A DNA stretch of 64,000 nt from Gavia stellata (lineage: Eukaryota > Chordata > Aves > Gaviiformes > Gaviidae), in assembly GCF_030936135.1 (NCBI RefSeq), contig NC_082613.1:3968001-4032000 (forward strand), given 5' to 3'. The translations under genes and the position numbers were made by a program. The notes under the pieces were generated by a model. That model was not told the DNA's origin. It searched no databases and saw nothing but the letters and a program-made list of their open reading frames with translations. The first letter of the stretch is position 1. Every line of letters starts with the position of its first letter. This document shows, one piece after another, positions 37,581 to 49,762 of the stretch.

Positions 37581-40500
37581 CTCGGCAGTGAACCGGACCA
37601 GAGGCCGATACGGTCTGTGCAAAAGCGGGTTATTGTGTAGTGGCAAATATCTGTGGAAAAACAACCACAAATCTGTTTCTTGTCTGTTTCTGTATTTGTA
37701 AATATCTTATGTGAAATACGTGAAGCAAAGACTAAAGTTGAGGAGGATACTGTGCATCTTCTTTTGCACAACTGTCAGCGTTACAGTGGCAGTGACAGCT
37801 CCCGTCGGGTTCATTTCAGAAGTAAACGTGCGTTTAGTATGCTCGTGTTTCTGTGCCACAAGCTCTCTTAGTGAACCCGTTAAGTGATTGCTTGTTGCTT
37901 TGGTAGCACGCTTTACATACAGTTTTGAGATTATAGTAAATGGACAGTGAGAAACTCTTTATAAATGTGTGTGTTAAAAAAAATCACTAGGAGAGACATC
38001 ATTTGTATGTATTTTATTAGATTTAAGTTAAACATTTTTTACGATCTGTGATTTCTGAGGGTTTGCAGCCTGAGTGTCTTTTGGCAGCTGTAATGGCTCC
38101 CAAGGAAAAAGGCATAGAAGCTGCATTCTCATGAATTACCTCGATTGCTGTATTTTTTGCACTTTAGAAAATAAATACTTGATATTCTGTGTGTTTTGAA
38201 GGCATGTGCTGCTGTGTGCACTGTATAGGGGTGAACTGGGCATATAAAAACTGAAGCGAAGGGATAGTTGGCAACTTAGCGTGATGCTACAAAGTGAAAG
38301 TCTCCTTTAAATGTACTTAAAACTGCATGTTAATTTTCTGACCACTGAAAGCTTGAACTGTTACTGTCTAAACTTCTTGTGCAGCTTTAATTTGCATGTA
38401 GATTTGATTTTTTTTTCATTGTCGCTGTCTGTTTCCTCTTGTTTAAATGCATATTGTTATTTTATTCCTTAGCTCTGCTAGCAACCGAATAATTGGTGCT
38501 AAGGATCATGCTTCTATTCAGATAAATATTTCTGAGGTAAGTTTCATAACAACTATGTGATGACAGAGCTACACCTTTAAACTTTTGATAGAAGTTAAGA
38601 AATGCAACAGCTTGTGATGCATCTCCAAATAATTGACTAGAGGCCATATAATTGTAGAGTTTGAGGGCTTTCAAACACACGAGTATATTATGTTACCCCT
38701 GGTTATTTTTCAACCTATTGGAAAACACTAATTAGAGGGAAATTCATAAAGCTCTGTACAGTCTGTTCCAGTGTTTAACTGTTTGACTACATACAACTTC
38801 CTAACTCTAGGTATTTAGATTTAAAAATCAGGGAATTCCTTGTCCTGAAGGAAAGAAGAAGAAATGCTTCTTTCTGAGAGATTCTTACCTCTTCTACCTT
38901 CACCTGTCTGTAAGAAAGTACCATTCTTCAGTCTGTCCTTGTCCACCCTATTTTTTAATTTTTTTATTCTTGTTGATCTTCTCTGTGCTTTTTCTAGTTT
39001 GTCCAAACTTTAAGATACAGTTTCCAGAGCAGAACTCTCTTTCTCTTCTACTTTGCTTAACTAAAATGCCATCTTCCGTGTTTTGCTTGAATAATTTCTG
39101 TTAATACTTGACACTGCTGCTCTTGATAGGTGACGAATAAGATTGCTCGTGTGTTTTATGTGCAGCATTATCATTTCATTAACTCAGTGCTTGGGGTATT
39201 ACATGCTTAGAATTTTTCCTGAGGCATGCTGGTTATTTGTATTGACTTGGTGTTGTACATTTAGTTTTCTTTCTGCAACGTAAGGAATTTGTTCTTGTGT
39301 AAGTTTAATTTCATCTTCTCAAGGTGGCATTATTGCGAATCCCTCCAAGCTTAACATATATGCTGAGAAAACCACAGTAGACCTTGACTCCTGCAGGATC
39401 CCAGTTAATGCATGTGGGGTCCAGTTAAGTTAAACTCCTTTTAGAATGTTTTTTTTCCCCCATTTGCTTATTGGTATTCACCTTGCCAGAATTCTGTGGA
39501 CACAATGATTCTATAGCTTATGAGCTATATAGCTTGATTTATTTCTTCTTGAATGGAAGACCACAAGACTACATTCCCATATTTTTAATCAACTGAGTCT
39601 CTTGTGTTATCTGTCTGACTAAAGAAATAATTTTTTAAAAATGCTCTGTTTGCAATTTCCTGTATGTGTTAAGGCAAATACTTTTCTTGTTCACTGTGTT
39701 TCATTCCTTCAGTGATCCTATTTCTTGTTTTCAAAGGATCAGGGATTAGCAGAACTCGAAAACAAACCCACACGGTATTGCAGGGTTCACTGCACTTTAA
39801 TTTCATGGTTTATATTGTTTAGTCTCTTTTCCTGTTAAATTCCTCAGCAACTGAAGGAAATGAGACCATTTGTGTCTCTCAGCTTGGGCATTTTTGTACC
39901 TGTGTAACAAGACTGTCCCCTTCCCCCCTTCACTTCAATTTTCCATAATACTGACTGTAATTTAAAGAAACATGAAAAAAATAGCAAAGGCAGTAAAATC
40001 CACAAGTAAATTTTTCCATTTTTTCAGAACTCAAATATTTTCTTCTTTTAGCCACCATTTTGTATTGTGTTCTTGTTATACTGTGCAATCCATTGAATTT
40101 TATAGCTGCAGTATGTAATTAACTATAAATTTGCTGTGAAAAGATACGCTATAGTTGCCTAACTTCAGTATTTGCCTTGGGTTTTTGTAGTTCACAGAAA
40201 AATATTTGCAGTATTTTAAGAAGTAATTTTTTTCTTTGGGTGCTTGGCAAGTGTGATGTAAGAGCATAAAATGTTATAAGAATCTGTTTGGAGTAACTTG
40301 CTTGTAATTACAGGTTGACAAGGTAACAGGCAGAGTAAATGGCCAGTTCAAAACATACGCCATTTGTGGACCAATTCGTAGAATGGTAAGTACTTTCTTG
40401 ACCTACAAAATGATTGTGCTCCCCTTTATATAGATGGGTAATTTTTTAGATTTATGTTCGGCCCTGAAATCACGATGTGCCTTCAGCTTATTCTAGAGGA

Positions 40501-41094
40501 AGAGCTTTTGTGGGGATTATGAAGAAAGAGTGAAGACGTGAACAAATTCACTTGCAAGAATTAAACATGGTGTGGAGCTTCCTAGAGTTCATCAGAAGTC
40601 TGCTTATCCAGAAATATATCTTGTTAATGCAAGTGTATATTTTATCAAGTTAAAACTATTTCTTACCCTAAGGGATGACAAATAATTTAACAGCTTGTTT
40701 TAAAAACGGTAATCTGTGCATATAAAATGTAGTGATCTGTGGAAAGCATTGTGCATTTCATTACCAGCATTAAATGCTGCAGCTGCCTCTCTTTTCAATG
40801 TGTATCAGCAATTATTTGGTCACTTCAGAATCATCTTTTATTTTTTTAAAGGGTGAATCAGATGACTCCATTCTGCGTCTGGCAAAAAATGATGGAATTG
40901 TTTCCAAGTACGTATGTTTATCTTATCCTCTAACTCTTGCAGGGGTAACTTCCGTATCCAAATTCAGCTTTTAGGATGAAAATGTATACACTGAATTTAC
41001 AGGATGATTACACAGTTGGTCAAAAATATTTACTTGAGCTGTTGAAGCAAACTGATTTGTAACAATGTTTTTTTTTTTTTCTAGGAACTTCTAA
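37462..41094 (+). CDS. RPS21: RPS21, 40S ribosomal protein S21 (eS21)
   Basis: Coding segments 37462-37511, 38473-38536, 40314-40385, 40852-40907 and 41085-41094 total 252 nt, exactly the 83 residues usual for eS21. The protein begins [20 protein letters not shown] and ends DGIVSKNF, with [20 protein letters not shown] and [19 protein letters not shown] between, all typical of the family. A noncoding first exon (about 37109-37132) splices at GTAGGA to 37418, so the ATG lies 44 bases into exon 2. The product sits in the 40S subunit and helps 18S rRNA 3'-end maturation. All junctions are GT-AG (exon 5 donor GTACGT). Introns rule out a processed pseudogene. The gene follows CABLES2 in tandem with a gap of about 0.4 kb. 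Confidence 0.98.
37512..40851 (+). other. RPS21: RPS21 introns 2-4
   Basis: Introns 37512-38472, 38537-40313 and 40386-40851 interrupt the coding sequence. Because ribosomal protein introns often host snoRNAs, I looked for C/D and H/ACA boxes. A C-box-like GTGATGA occurs near 38557, but no paired CTGA D box with a closing stem follows, so none is called. The sequence is otherwise AT-rich and without transposon signatures. Confidence 0.6.
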
Positions 41095-41128
41095 CTGAAG
41101 AAACTTTGGTATGGAACATCTGACGTAA

Positions 41129-41134
41129 AATAAA
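41129..41134 (+). terminator. RPS21: AATAAA poly(A) signal of RPS21
   Basis: AATAAA lies 35 bases after the stop codon and is followed by GU-rich sequence (TTGTGCTGCGTCTTTTGTTC). The very short 3' UTR is usual for ribosomal protein mRNAs. Confidence 0.9.
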
Positions 41135-41154
41135 CAGTTCAAACGTATATTGTG

Positions 41155-44100
41155 CTGCGTCTTTTGTTCAAGTCATAAACATCGGTGGATTTATTATAGC
41201 TAGTCTTAAAAGACTTAGAAATGTGTGTCTTCAAAAGTTATGCAGATTCTGATTATGAATTCTTAAAACAAATCAGCTTGTAAAGCAGTGCCAGAGTTGA
41301 AAATCAAGAATGTCCACTTCACTCTTTGGTTCACTATCATCTTTCTTTTCCAGATTGAATAAGTTTTGCAGTTGTAGCTCAGCTCCTTTTTTGATCTGTA
41401 ATGGAACATTTTGCAATGTAACAACCTAATTCAGCTTGCTGCTTTTTCACTGGAAAAACTAAGGCGATTCTTTTGGTTATGATATCAAAGTTCAGTGGTT
41501 TTTCTGCTGATAGAGGCTCACAATATTTGTTCTGCCATTGACACATTCTTTAAGTCAATTATTAAAACTGGAATTCATGGAAAACTCTCAACAGAAATAC
41601 TTTTTGGCATGCTAGCAGATTGATTGCCATGTGAGAGAGACTCTTGAAGTTTTACCTTTTTACTATTTAAGATCTTGATGTTGAAAAGTAGGGAAATAAG
41701 GAGAGATAACTTTAAATATTTGGCAATATTTTTGCAAATTACTTAGTAGCCCTTTAATGGCTAAATAGACTTTCTACCTCCTGATGTGGTTGGTTGATTT
41801 TTTTTAGCTATCTTACTCGCAGAACCAAGGGAGGATGCCAGCAATTTGAATGATAGTACATCTGCTATCTGTCAGCTCCCTGTCTCTGGCTAATTTCCAT
41901 CGCTTCACGCTTCTGGCCTAACACACACACAAATTTTTATAATGTAGTTTGAAAGAGTTGCTTCAAGATTTTGCCTGTTCTACGCCAGGTGTTTAGCTTT
42001 AGTATGAACTGGTTGGTTTTCTGATAATGTAAACCCGAAGCAGTTACTGTGAAAGAAAAATATTACTTGTTGGCTCAGACTACACTGATACTCAAACCAC
42101 AAGCTTTGCTGCGTTATCGTCAGTCATTAACTTCAGGCACTGGATTAGAAATAAGGCTGATTTTTTTTTTTTTTTTCCCTGCAGGGCTGAGATCATAGAT
42201 GTGCTGTCAAACTTAGGTGTTTAAAAAAAAAAAAATCTACAATCATCCTGACCTTGCAGTACTTTATTCTGACACCTCTGAACTTGCTTCTGCTGTGTGT
42301 GCCAAAATATGCCAGAAATACGTTGTTTCGTGGCCTTTAGTTTTTTTCTTCAGTCAGCTCTTCACATTTGGCTTTGGTATTGCATGCTCAAGGTGTTACA
42401 GCTGCACTAACAAACTTTCGGGTTCTCATGTGTCATTCTAGTGGGCCACAGTGCTTTCGGCAGTATTACGACTTTGTTATGTCTCAACAGCACTGTATTA
42501 AATTGCAAAAGCTCTCCACAATCTTTATTTTCCTATATTGTCTGGAGAAATTGAGATTGCAGTCAGTGCTAAGCTAGAAGCAACTGCTGGCGCAAAGGTA
42601 GGGGAAAGAATAGGTGTTCAGAGAAGAGTAGACATGTCATACTTTTGTGTCTTCAAGTGTTTAGTTAAAATCATTGGCACCTCTATTGGGAGAGGAGATT
42701 ACTGATTTACTTTGGCTATAATTCCACAAGGACTTAAAAGTATGGTGTCTTTTCTAGTGGTATAATATCTCTTAGATTTTTGTTTTGCAGGAGGGATACA
42801 AGAAAATGCTGTATCCTTTCTTCCAGGTGCTGCTTTTGTGTTGGTGGACTTTGAACACAGCAGGTTTATTTGTCCATTGGTGCTTATCACTTAAATAGAA
42901 TGTCATCTGTGGTTTTGGTAGTTTTAAAATATGCCAGCGTCATGTAACTAGTATCAAAAACTTCCATTGTCAGCCACATTTTACTGATTTCATAATACCT
43001 ACAGCTATACACAGGCCGTCTTTCAGAGCGTGTTCTAATCTGTGCGTTCTGAAGAATTGGTGAGAGAGGTTATATCCAGATTTCACCATGTTCGCTCCTG
43101 TGTGATCATCTCTAGGACAATGTTTGCAGATGTCCTTACTCAAATCTCTGCATAGGCCCTGTCTCAAAAAGTTTTCTCGAATGACAGAAACTGTTTTGGT
43201 GATGTTTTCCTGTTTGTGCTGTAAGCTGTCTCAGTGTAGAGCTGGTTACCCTGTGGCTTATTTCTGACTGGTTTGCAAGTTGCTGTGGATGCATGTGGGT
43301 GTGGGAAACTTAAGCCTCAGGCCTCTCAGGAGAGCCTGGAATAAGGATGCTATCACCTCTGAACTAGCAAGTGTATCTTTCTCCTTATCTGTATTTTTCT
43401 TGCTTCTCAGACATGTCAAAATGCAGCATGTTTCTTTGGAAGATCCTGTCTTGACACCATGAATATCTATTGAATCTAGGCATAGCAAATCAGGCTATGT
43501 TAATGTGTAGTTGCAATGTGGTGTGGTTTTATAATTTGAATCAGGATTTTTTCAAATCATTAAGTGAATTAGGATTTCAAGTGTAAGCCACTGTATGGAT
43601 ATAATGAAGTATGTAACTAAACCTTTGTTTCAGAAGCAGTTTTAGCAGAGAAAACCAAAATTGGCAGGCTGTTAGCCTTTTCTAGCATAGCTATAAACCA
43701 AAATATATTTGGTTGCACATTCTGTCTTCCCATTGATAACACTTGAATTTACTAGTCGTCCTCCAAGCTGATAGTACTTTTAAAGATAAACTCCTGGATG
43801 TTTCAAGTAAGGGGGAACTCAGCTAAAACGACTAAAAAAAGGCTTCATGTTGAATTCATGTTGAACTTAATAATACAGAAACCATGCAAGGGAGATACCT
43901 TTTAAATGTTGCAAGCAGAAAAAAAAAATTGAACCCACAATTTATTTTTGAGTTATTTTCTTCTGGCATCTAAGTCAACCATGAAAGATGCATTAAAAAA
44001 AAAAGGGACTGTTAGTTGTGATTCTCCTGGAAATAATTCATTTTTCCAGCAGATAAATCTCTGAAAATACTTTTTGGAAAGACAAATACAGTCTCCAAAC

Positions 44101-46265
44101 TGGAGAGATTTCAGCTTGGCTTATGTCCAATCCTCATTACTTTCCTTTGTACGCAGTAAAAGGAGATAAGTTTTAATTGGACTTGATGTTTCTTTCTGAC
44201 ATATCTTAAATTAGCTGCTTCTGCCTTGGCATTAGGGTAGAACTTTAAATAAAACCAGTAACTGTTTACTGCTGATAAATGCCTAGTTTACCAAAGAGTT
44301 TAAATATTGTTGACTTGCTTCTAATCCCCTGGGGCTCTGTTCATCCATGTGGATTTCAGTGGAATTCCTCCGTAAGGCAAAGTGAACTGACAGCTTAAAA
44401 GTTCAAGATGAACTTGCGGTCTCTCAGATGGTTTTTCAAGCAATAAAACTCCATTAGCATACAGCAATAGTAAATTTACACTTCTGTATTGATTAAGTAT
44501 TTAAGAATTATGTTGTAATCTAAAACTTTCTTTGCTTTGTAATACTGATCGTCATTAATTTCTTGTCAAAATAAGCTTATGAAATGTTAAGGTGCTGTAT
44601 CCTAAAACCTAGTTCAACTGGAAATCGATTAGTGCTGTGCTAAAGGCTTCCTGAAGTTCACGCTGTCTTCACGAGGGAGGCTGCATAGCACATGAGGTCT
44701 TAGAAAAATTTCTACAGAATCCTAACAAGGGAGGACATGTGTCCCTTTAAAAATCAATTTTGAGTTGCATTTTCTAGTATTGTGATGTAAAATGTTCTTT
44801 GTTTTCCTGGGACAGGAATAGTTCAGATCTTCTAGAGCCATGAAAGGGAATGAACTGTACTTGTACTGTACAAGATGGACAGAGTTGCCCTTACATGGTT
44901 ACATTGCACCAAGTCGTGAAATTCTTTTCTGTTACTTACGAGGACTTGGCAGTGGCATCCTAAAGACATCTGATTTAACTGGGGCTATTTTAGTGTCTTT
45001 GTCCAAAATTTTGCTGCTAAGGCAGAGCCTGTCTACTTCTTAAAACACCTTGTTTGTTGGTAGGAGCTTGTAGATGTCTCAATGCTGATTGGGTTTCTTT
45101 TAAGCCTTGACATTCTTTTAATGAACTACATGGTGTTGAAAAGCTGCTTTAGTCAATCTGGGCTGTAAGTGCGTTGTAATCAGAGGTCTGGGGTTAGGAG
45201 GCCACTGCATCTTCTGTTGCTGGGGGCACAGACTTAGCAGCTTTGATAACATCAGCTTTGCTTGCAAGGTGTCAAACAGACAAAACGCTGCCAAGGCTGG
45301 GAGAAGACAAGAGGCAACGTGCTTCCCTGGCATCACTTACACTTCACTGCAGAAAGGAGCGCTGTGACTCAGAAGAGGAATGAAAAGGGCCGAGACTGTC
45401 TTTTGCCTTCATGTATATCTGTTACTGCTGCTCTCTGCTTCCTGGCACAAGCTGCCACGCAGACTGTGGAGCAGAGGCTGTCCCACTAGTGCTCCCTACG
45501 AAAGGAAGCTGCGACAGCTTGCGAGGGATATAGTTTATTTTCCTAAAGCATGCAGTGATGCTGGAGGCTGCTGAAAGCCTACCTAGAGGACTGAGCTAAG
45601 CTGTTACACTAGATTCGTCAGCGATTTTGTTTTCAGTTGGATGTTAGGGGGAGCTGTCTGTTCCCACCTGTTTTGTTCAGTTGCTATTACTCTTTATGAT
45701 ACACAGAGATAAAAACACCTCTGCTGAAAATATTACTTTGAACCGGTCAAGGGAGGTTTTGATTTCAGTTAATTCATTGATGACTGTTTGTGTTGAGGCA
45801 TCCCAGGGAAGGCAGCTTCCCCATATGTATGTTGAACTAATCAGCCATGGAAAAAATGTAGAAAACTAATTAGGCATTTTTTCCTGCTGGGAAATACACT
45901 ATTGTTTAATATCAGACAGGAGTTCTCCTTGATTAAATCCTCAATAGGAACTGCAGGTACTGAGATTTTAAGAATTAAGAACAATTAATAAGGTCAATGT
46001 GGGATTTTTTTAATGTGTTATGATGAAAAAAGTATTCTTTTAACACTTAATTCTCAGATAGCCAATAGCGAGTAAAACAAATGTGGCCAGGCTGAACCAA
46101 GCATATTATTCTGCAGCGTACGTACCCAAGCTTTAGTCTGTTAATTAATTCTGTTCTGTGGTTTCTGCTGGAGCGGGACTGTGAAGGAAAGCAGATACAT
46201 GCCTCTTCTGCTGAGGATTCGGGATTCTCAGTTTGGGAGCAGAGCGTCCGCTGATTTTTGCAGCC
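41155..46265. other. Intergenic region downstream of RPS21
   Basis: About 5.1 kb, AT-rich, with no supported exon beyond the candidate at 42185. T or A homopolymers occur at 42161-42176 and 42223-42234, and shorter ones elsewhere. No CpG island or recognisable transposon was noticed. Confidence 0.6.
42185..42224 (+). other. Candidate alternative last exon of RPS21
   Basis: A 16-T pyrimidine tract followed by CCCTGCAG gives a strong acceptor at 42184. Spliced from the exon 5 donor at 40907, the reading frame would continue as VSK then AEIIDVLSNLGV and stop at TAA 42222-42224, instead of VSK-NF. A possible poly(A) signal ATTAAA follows at 42497-42502. A short in-frame stop-terminated extension is cheap by chance, so this remains a hypothesis. 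Confidence 0.25.
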
Positions 46266-46770
46266 CTGTGGCGGGTTGACCATGGCTGGCTGCCAGGCAC
46301 CCACCCAGCTGCTCCTTTGCTCCCCCTCCTCAACAGGAGAGAAAATAAGATGGAAAAGCCTGTGGGTGAAGGCAGGGAGAGCACTTACCAATTACCATCA
46401 TGGGCAAAACAGGAAAATTAATGTATTGCTTATTAAAACGGAGTTGGATGGTGAGAAACCCCTACCACCCCTTTTTCCTAGGCTCAGCTTCAGGGGAACA
46501 CCCGCTCTGGCGCCTGGACCTCCCCGTCCTCCCCCAGCCCCAGTGCTCTCAGGGCTGTCTCTCACAATTACTTTTTTTACCTCACCCATTTTGCCTGTTC
46601 TTACACCTTTTCCCAGCCATGCCCCCAGCACTGCTGAGGGGCTCAGCTGCGCCCTGTGGCGGGGCGGCTGGAGCCGGCTGGAACCGGCTGTGTCCGGTGT
46701 GAGGCGGCCCTGCTTCTCCTCACAGAGGCCCCCCTGCCGACGCCTGGGCACCCACACCGGGCACACCTCT
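46266..46770. mobile_element. Remnant of an avian endogenous-retrovirus LTR element, internally deleted
   Basis: GGCGGGTTGACCATGGCTGG at 46269-46288, then CTCCCCCTCCTCAACAGGAG, ACTTACCAATTACCATCATG, AATTACTTTTTTTACC and CTGGAGCCGGCTGGAA follow, in order, the body of an LTR family that I recognise as common in bird genomes. Compared with that remembered family, much of the middle is missing, and many changes separate it from an intact copy. No retroviral gene is present. Family name, strand and exact ends need a repeat-library comparison. Confidence 0.6.
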
Positions 46771-49723
46771 CATCCTCATCAAAAGGCAGTTAAAATAAAA
46801 ACCTTTGGTGCGACAACTGGTGATGGGCTTCAGCAATGCTCTGTTTTTGCGTTGCGCTTCTCCTGCAGCAGATCTCCACCAGTTTTATGGGGACATATGT
46901 ATACTTACCCGTTTTTTGCACCTGGGAAAGCGATGGCGCTCCGAAAGTGAGGTATGGCCATCTGTCAGACATCTGATAGCACCAGGATTAAAATGCAGGT
47001 CTTGGGAGCCCCAGAGCTGTACGTACGTTATCTGTTAACCCACGGCAGATGTTCTGAGAGAATGGAGGATGATCCTTGTGCAGGGAGGCCAGGCTTGCTG
47101 GGGTCAACTGGGGATTGTTGCAGGGATGGAAGTAAAAGTCACGCTTCGTATTTTGATGAGCCAATTGTAAACTGTGCACTAGGACGTGCCACATACACCG
47201 AAATTAAGCTATTGCTTATCTGGCTGTAAATGCACTAATCTTTTCACTGCTTTCACAGGGCATGAGAGTCCTGAGAAGCACCTTGATCCATCTATCGATG
47301 AGTACCAAAAGGCAATGCACTGGCGTCCTGATGCGAAGTTACTCAGACTGTCGCCCACTCTCATGAGTTGCAGTGCCTATCAGGCAAGTAAGGTTGAGCA
47401 AAAATGCTAAGATACTGTGTGTTTTATTTCACAAAACGGCGTTTTCACAAAGTGTTTAGCACAGCCCTATATGGGTTGCTCACTGAGCTGGGAAATGTCA
47501 TAGTTCATGCTCTAGGCAAAGTGTTTCAAATGTCTGAGGCTGAATAAAAATAGCACTTCAAAATAAATTAGGTAGTGCACTGGGGCGGTGGCAGAGATCA
47601 TTACTTGCAGCTTGTCCCTGGTTCATTCAGTTCTTTCCTCTACAAGGGCTAGAAAGGCTGGGGATTTAATTCTCCCTTTGACTAGTTTGAGGCTAAAAGA
47701 AAGGGATTTACACGCCTGGTTTCTGTTCTGGCCAATGGAGCCATGCTCGCAGCAAACTCCCTCTGCATTCCTGGGAAAATGGGGTCATTTGTGCCGGATC
47801 GCTCAGCCAAGCGCATGAGCTGGATCTGTGACTGTACAGCCCACAAGCCAGCTGTGCTGAGGAAATAACGACCTTAAAAAGTCGATGCTGCAGTTATTTC
47901 AGTGTCTGCTGATGGGTCACTTTTGCTGCTGTCTTGTGTCTGCTCTCAAGTGCCTGGAACCATCATCCCAGAGTTCAGTACATTAGCTGGTAATCTTAAA
48001 CTTGGAAGAGTCTCCAGGCAGGCTGACCAAAATCTGAGGATCTAAGACTGCCTGTACCCGAAAAGAAGTAAATAAAAGGAAGCTAATCCCAGATGGTGCT
48101 GATTAAAATGTGAACTACAAAAGGCAGATTAAGGAAGCAGCTTTCAGGCTGCAAAGTATATTACCTGAGAGGGAGCTTGATCATTGTAGCACAGAGCTCA
48201 TATTTCTGGAAACCCAGCACATCTTGACACAGCACTGCCTTTGGGGAGCCTGCATCCTCCTGCAGAAGATAATGGCGCCAAGCTTTGAGTCTTTTGATCA
48301 CAGAGGGAACTGATGTCTCAGCAGTCACCTTCTTACCGAGCGATACAAGTGTGACTACATCAGGCACAAACCCTTTCAGGGTAAAGGGAGGCAATTTTAC
48401 AAGATTTTTCTGACCTTCTCCCAAATGCTACACTTGTCTAGGGAACAGGAAACTTTGCAGGTGTGGGAAGGTGGCAGCATACCTTCCTGCCAGTGACACT
48501 GCGGCCAGCATTCACTTCTGATCTTGGCTACTGAATGGCTGATATCAGACCTGGTTTGGTCTTAAGGCCCCAGATGCAAATTTTTTATTCTCCAGAATAT
48601 ATTCTTTGTCACGTATCTCTGTGGGTTTTCTTTTTCAAGCTGGTTTGAGACTATCCTGATGGCAGAGTTAATCCTTGCCTCTGTTGGATCCAGTGCTGAC
48701 TCACTGCTGTAAGGCTTAATTCCCTGAAAACTTTAAATATTCAGGAAAGTCTCATACACATATATGTATAACAGCCTTCCATGTGGTTATGTAAAAATCT
48801 CAAACTATGTCACTTCATCAGATATCTTGTGGCTCATATCTTCTGTTACTCAACCCCCATTGATTTCAGTACCTTTAAAAAAAAAAAGGGGGAAAGGAAA
48901 AAAAAGTGCTATTTGTTTCTGCTGAGCAGAAAGCTGTTCCTGGCATGCTTCCCATGAAATGTGCATCACAGGCATTCAGAAAAACTGGAGCACTGGGGCC
49001 AAGGCTCAGGAGACCTAGTTTCTACTTCTGACAGGGACATTTGTTTTGAGAAAGACCTATCGACGGCTACATCCTATATTAGAATTTACCCATCTCTAAA
49101 ATTAATGCGATGAAAAAAGTAGGAAGCTTTGAATCGATTTGAGGAGTGCTCAGAAAACGCAGTATGAGGTGGCACAGTTCTTTATATAACTGTTATACAA
49201 GGAATATATACTTTAAAGAAGATCTTCAGTAAACTCAGTAGAGTTGGGCCAGAGGCAAGTGTCCTAATTTACTATTCTAACCCCTGGTTTTAGCCTCTGT
49301 TCAGCAGGGAAATTTCACACCACCAATTTTCTGGACATCTTTTTTTCTCTTTTTGAATCCAGTACCATTTATGGGGGTAGAACTGTTTGAGCTTTTTTCT
49401 TCCTTTAGAGGGGGGTGAGTAATGAGAGGGAGGGTCATATCAAAGTTGACTGCTGGAAAGAGTGACTCTGATTTACAATGCTCTGCAGCTTGAGATAATG
49501 CTTCTGGTATCGGGGGACTCCAAAATGCAAAAAGCAATGCTTGCAGGGAGCCTGTTCGCAGTCACCCATTTCTTCTGTCAGTATCTGGGACCCAGGACTC
49601 ACGAATGGCACAAAGGGCTGATCATCGTACAATCCAATGCTACTCCAAGGTGCACAGTTGTAGCTGCCATGTTTGCTCCTACTGCTCTGGCCCAGTGTAA
49701 AGACTTCTTGGATCTCTGAGGTC

Positions 49724-49762
49724 AATCGAGCCTTTAATGCAAATCGAGCCTTTAATGCAAAT
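49724..49762 (+). repeat. 18-bp tandem duplication carrying two octamer motifs
   Basis: AATCGAGCCTTTAATGCA is perfectly repeated at 49724-49741 and 49742-49759. Each copy, with the following bases, creates ATGCAAAT (49737-49744 and 49755-49762), the classical POU/Oct octamer, spaced 18 bases apart. Confidence 0.9.

Noticed and set aside
38550-38640. C-box-like GTGATGA in RPS21 intron 3, possible snoRNA
   Set aside because: No CTGA D box at the right distance and no terminal stem; not supportable.
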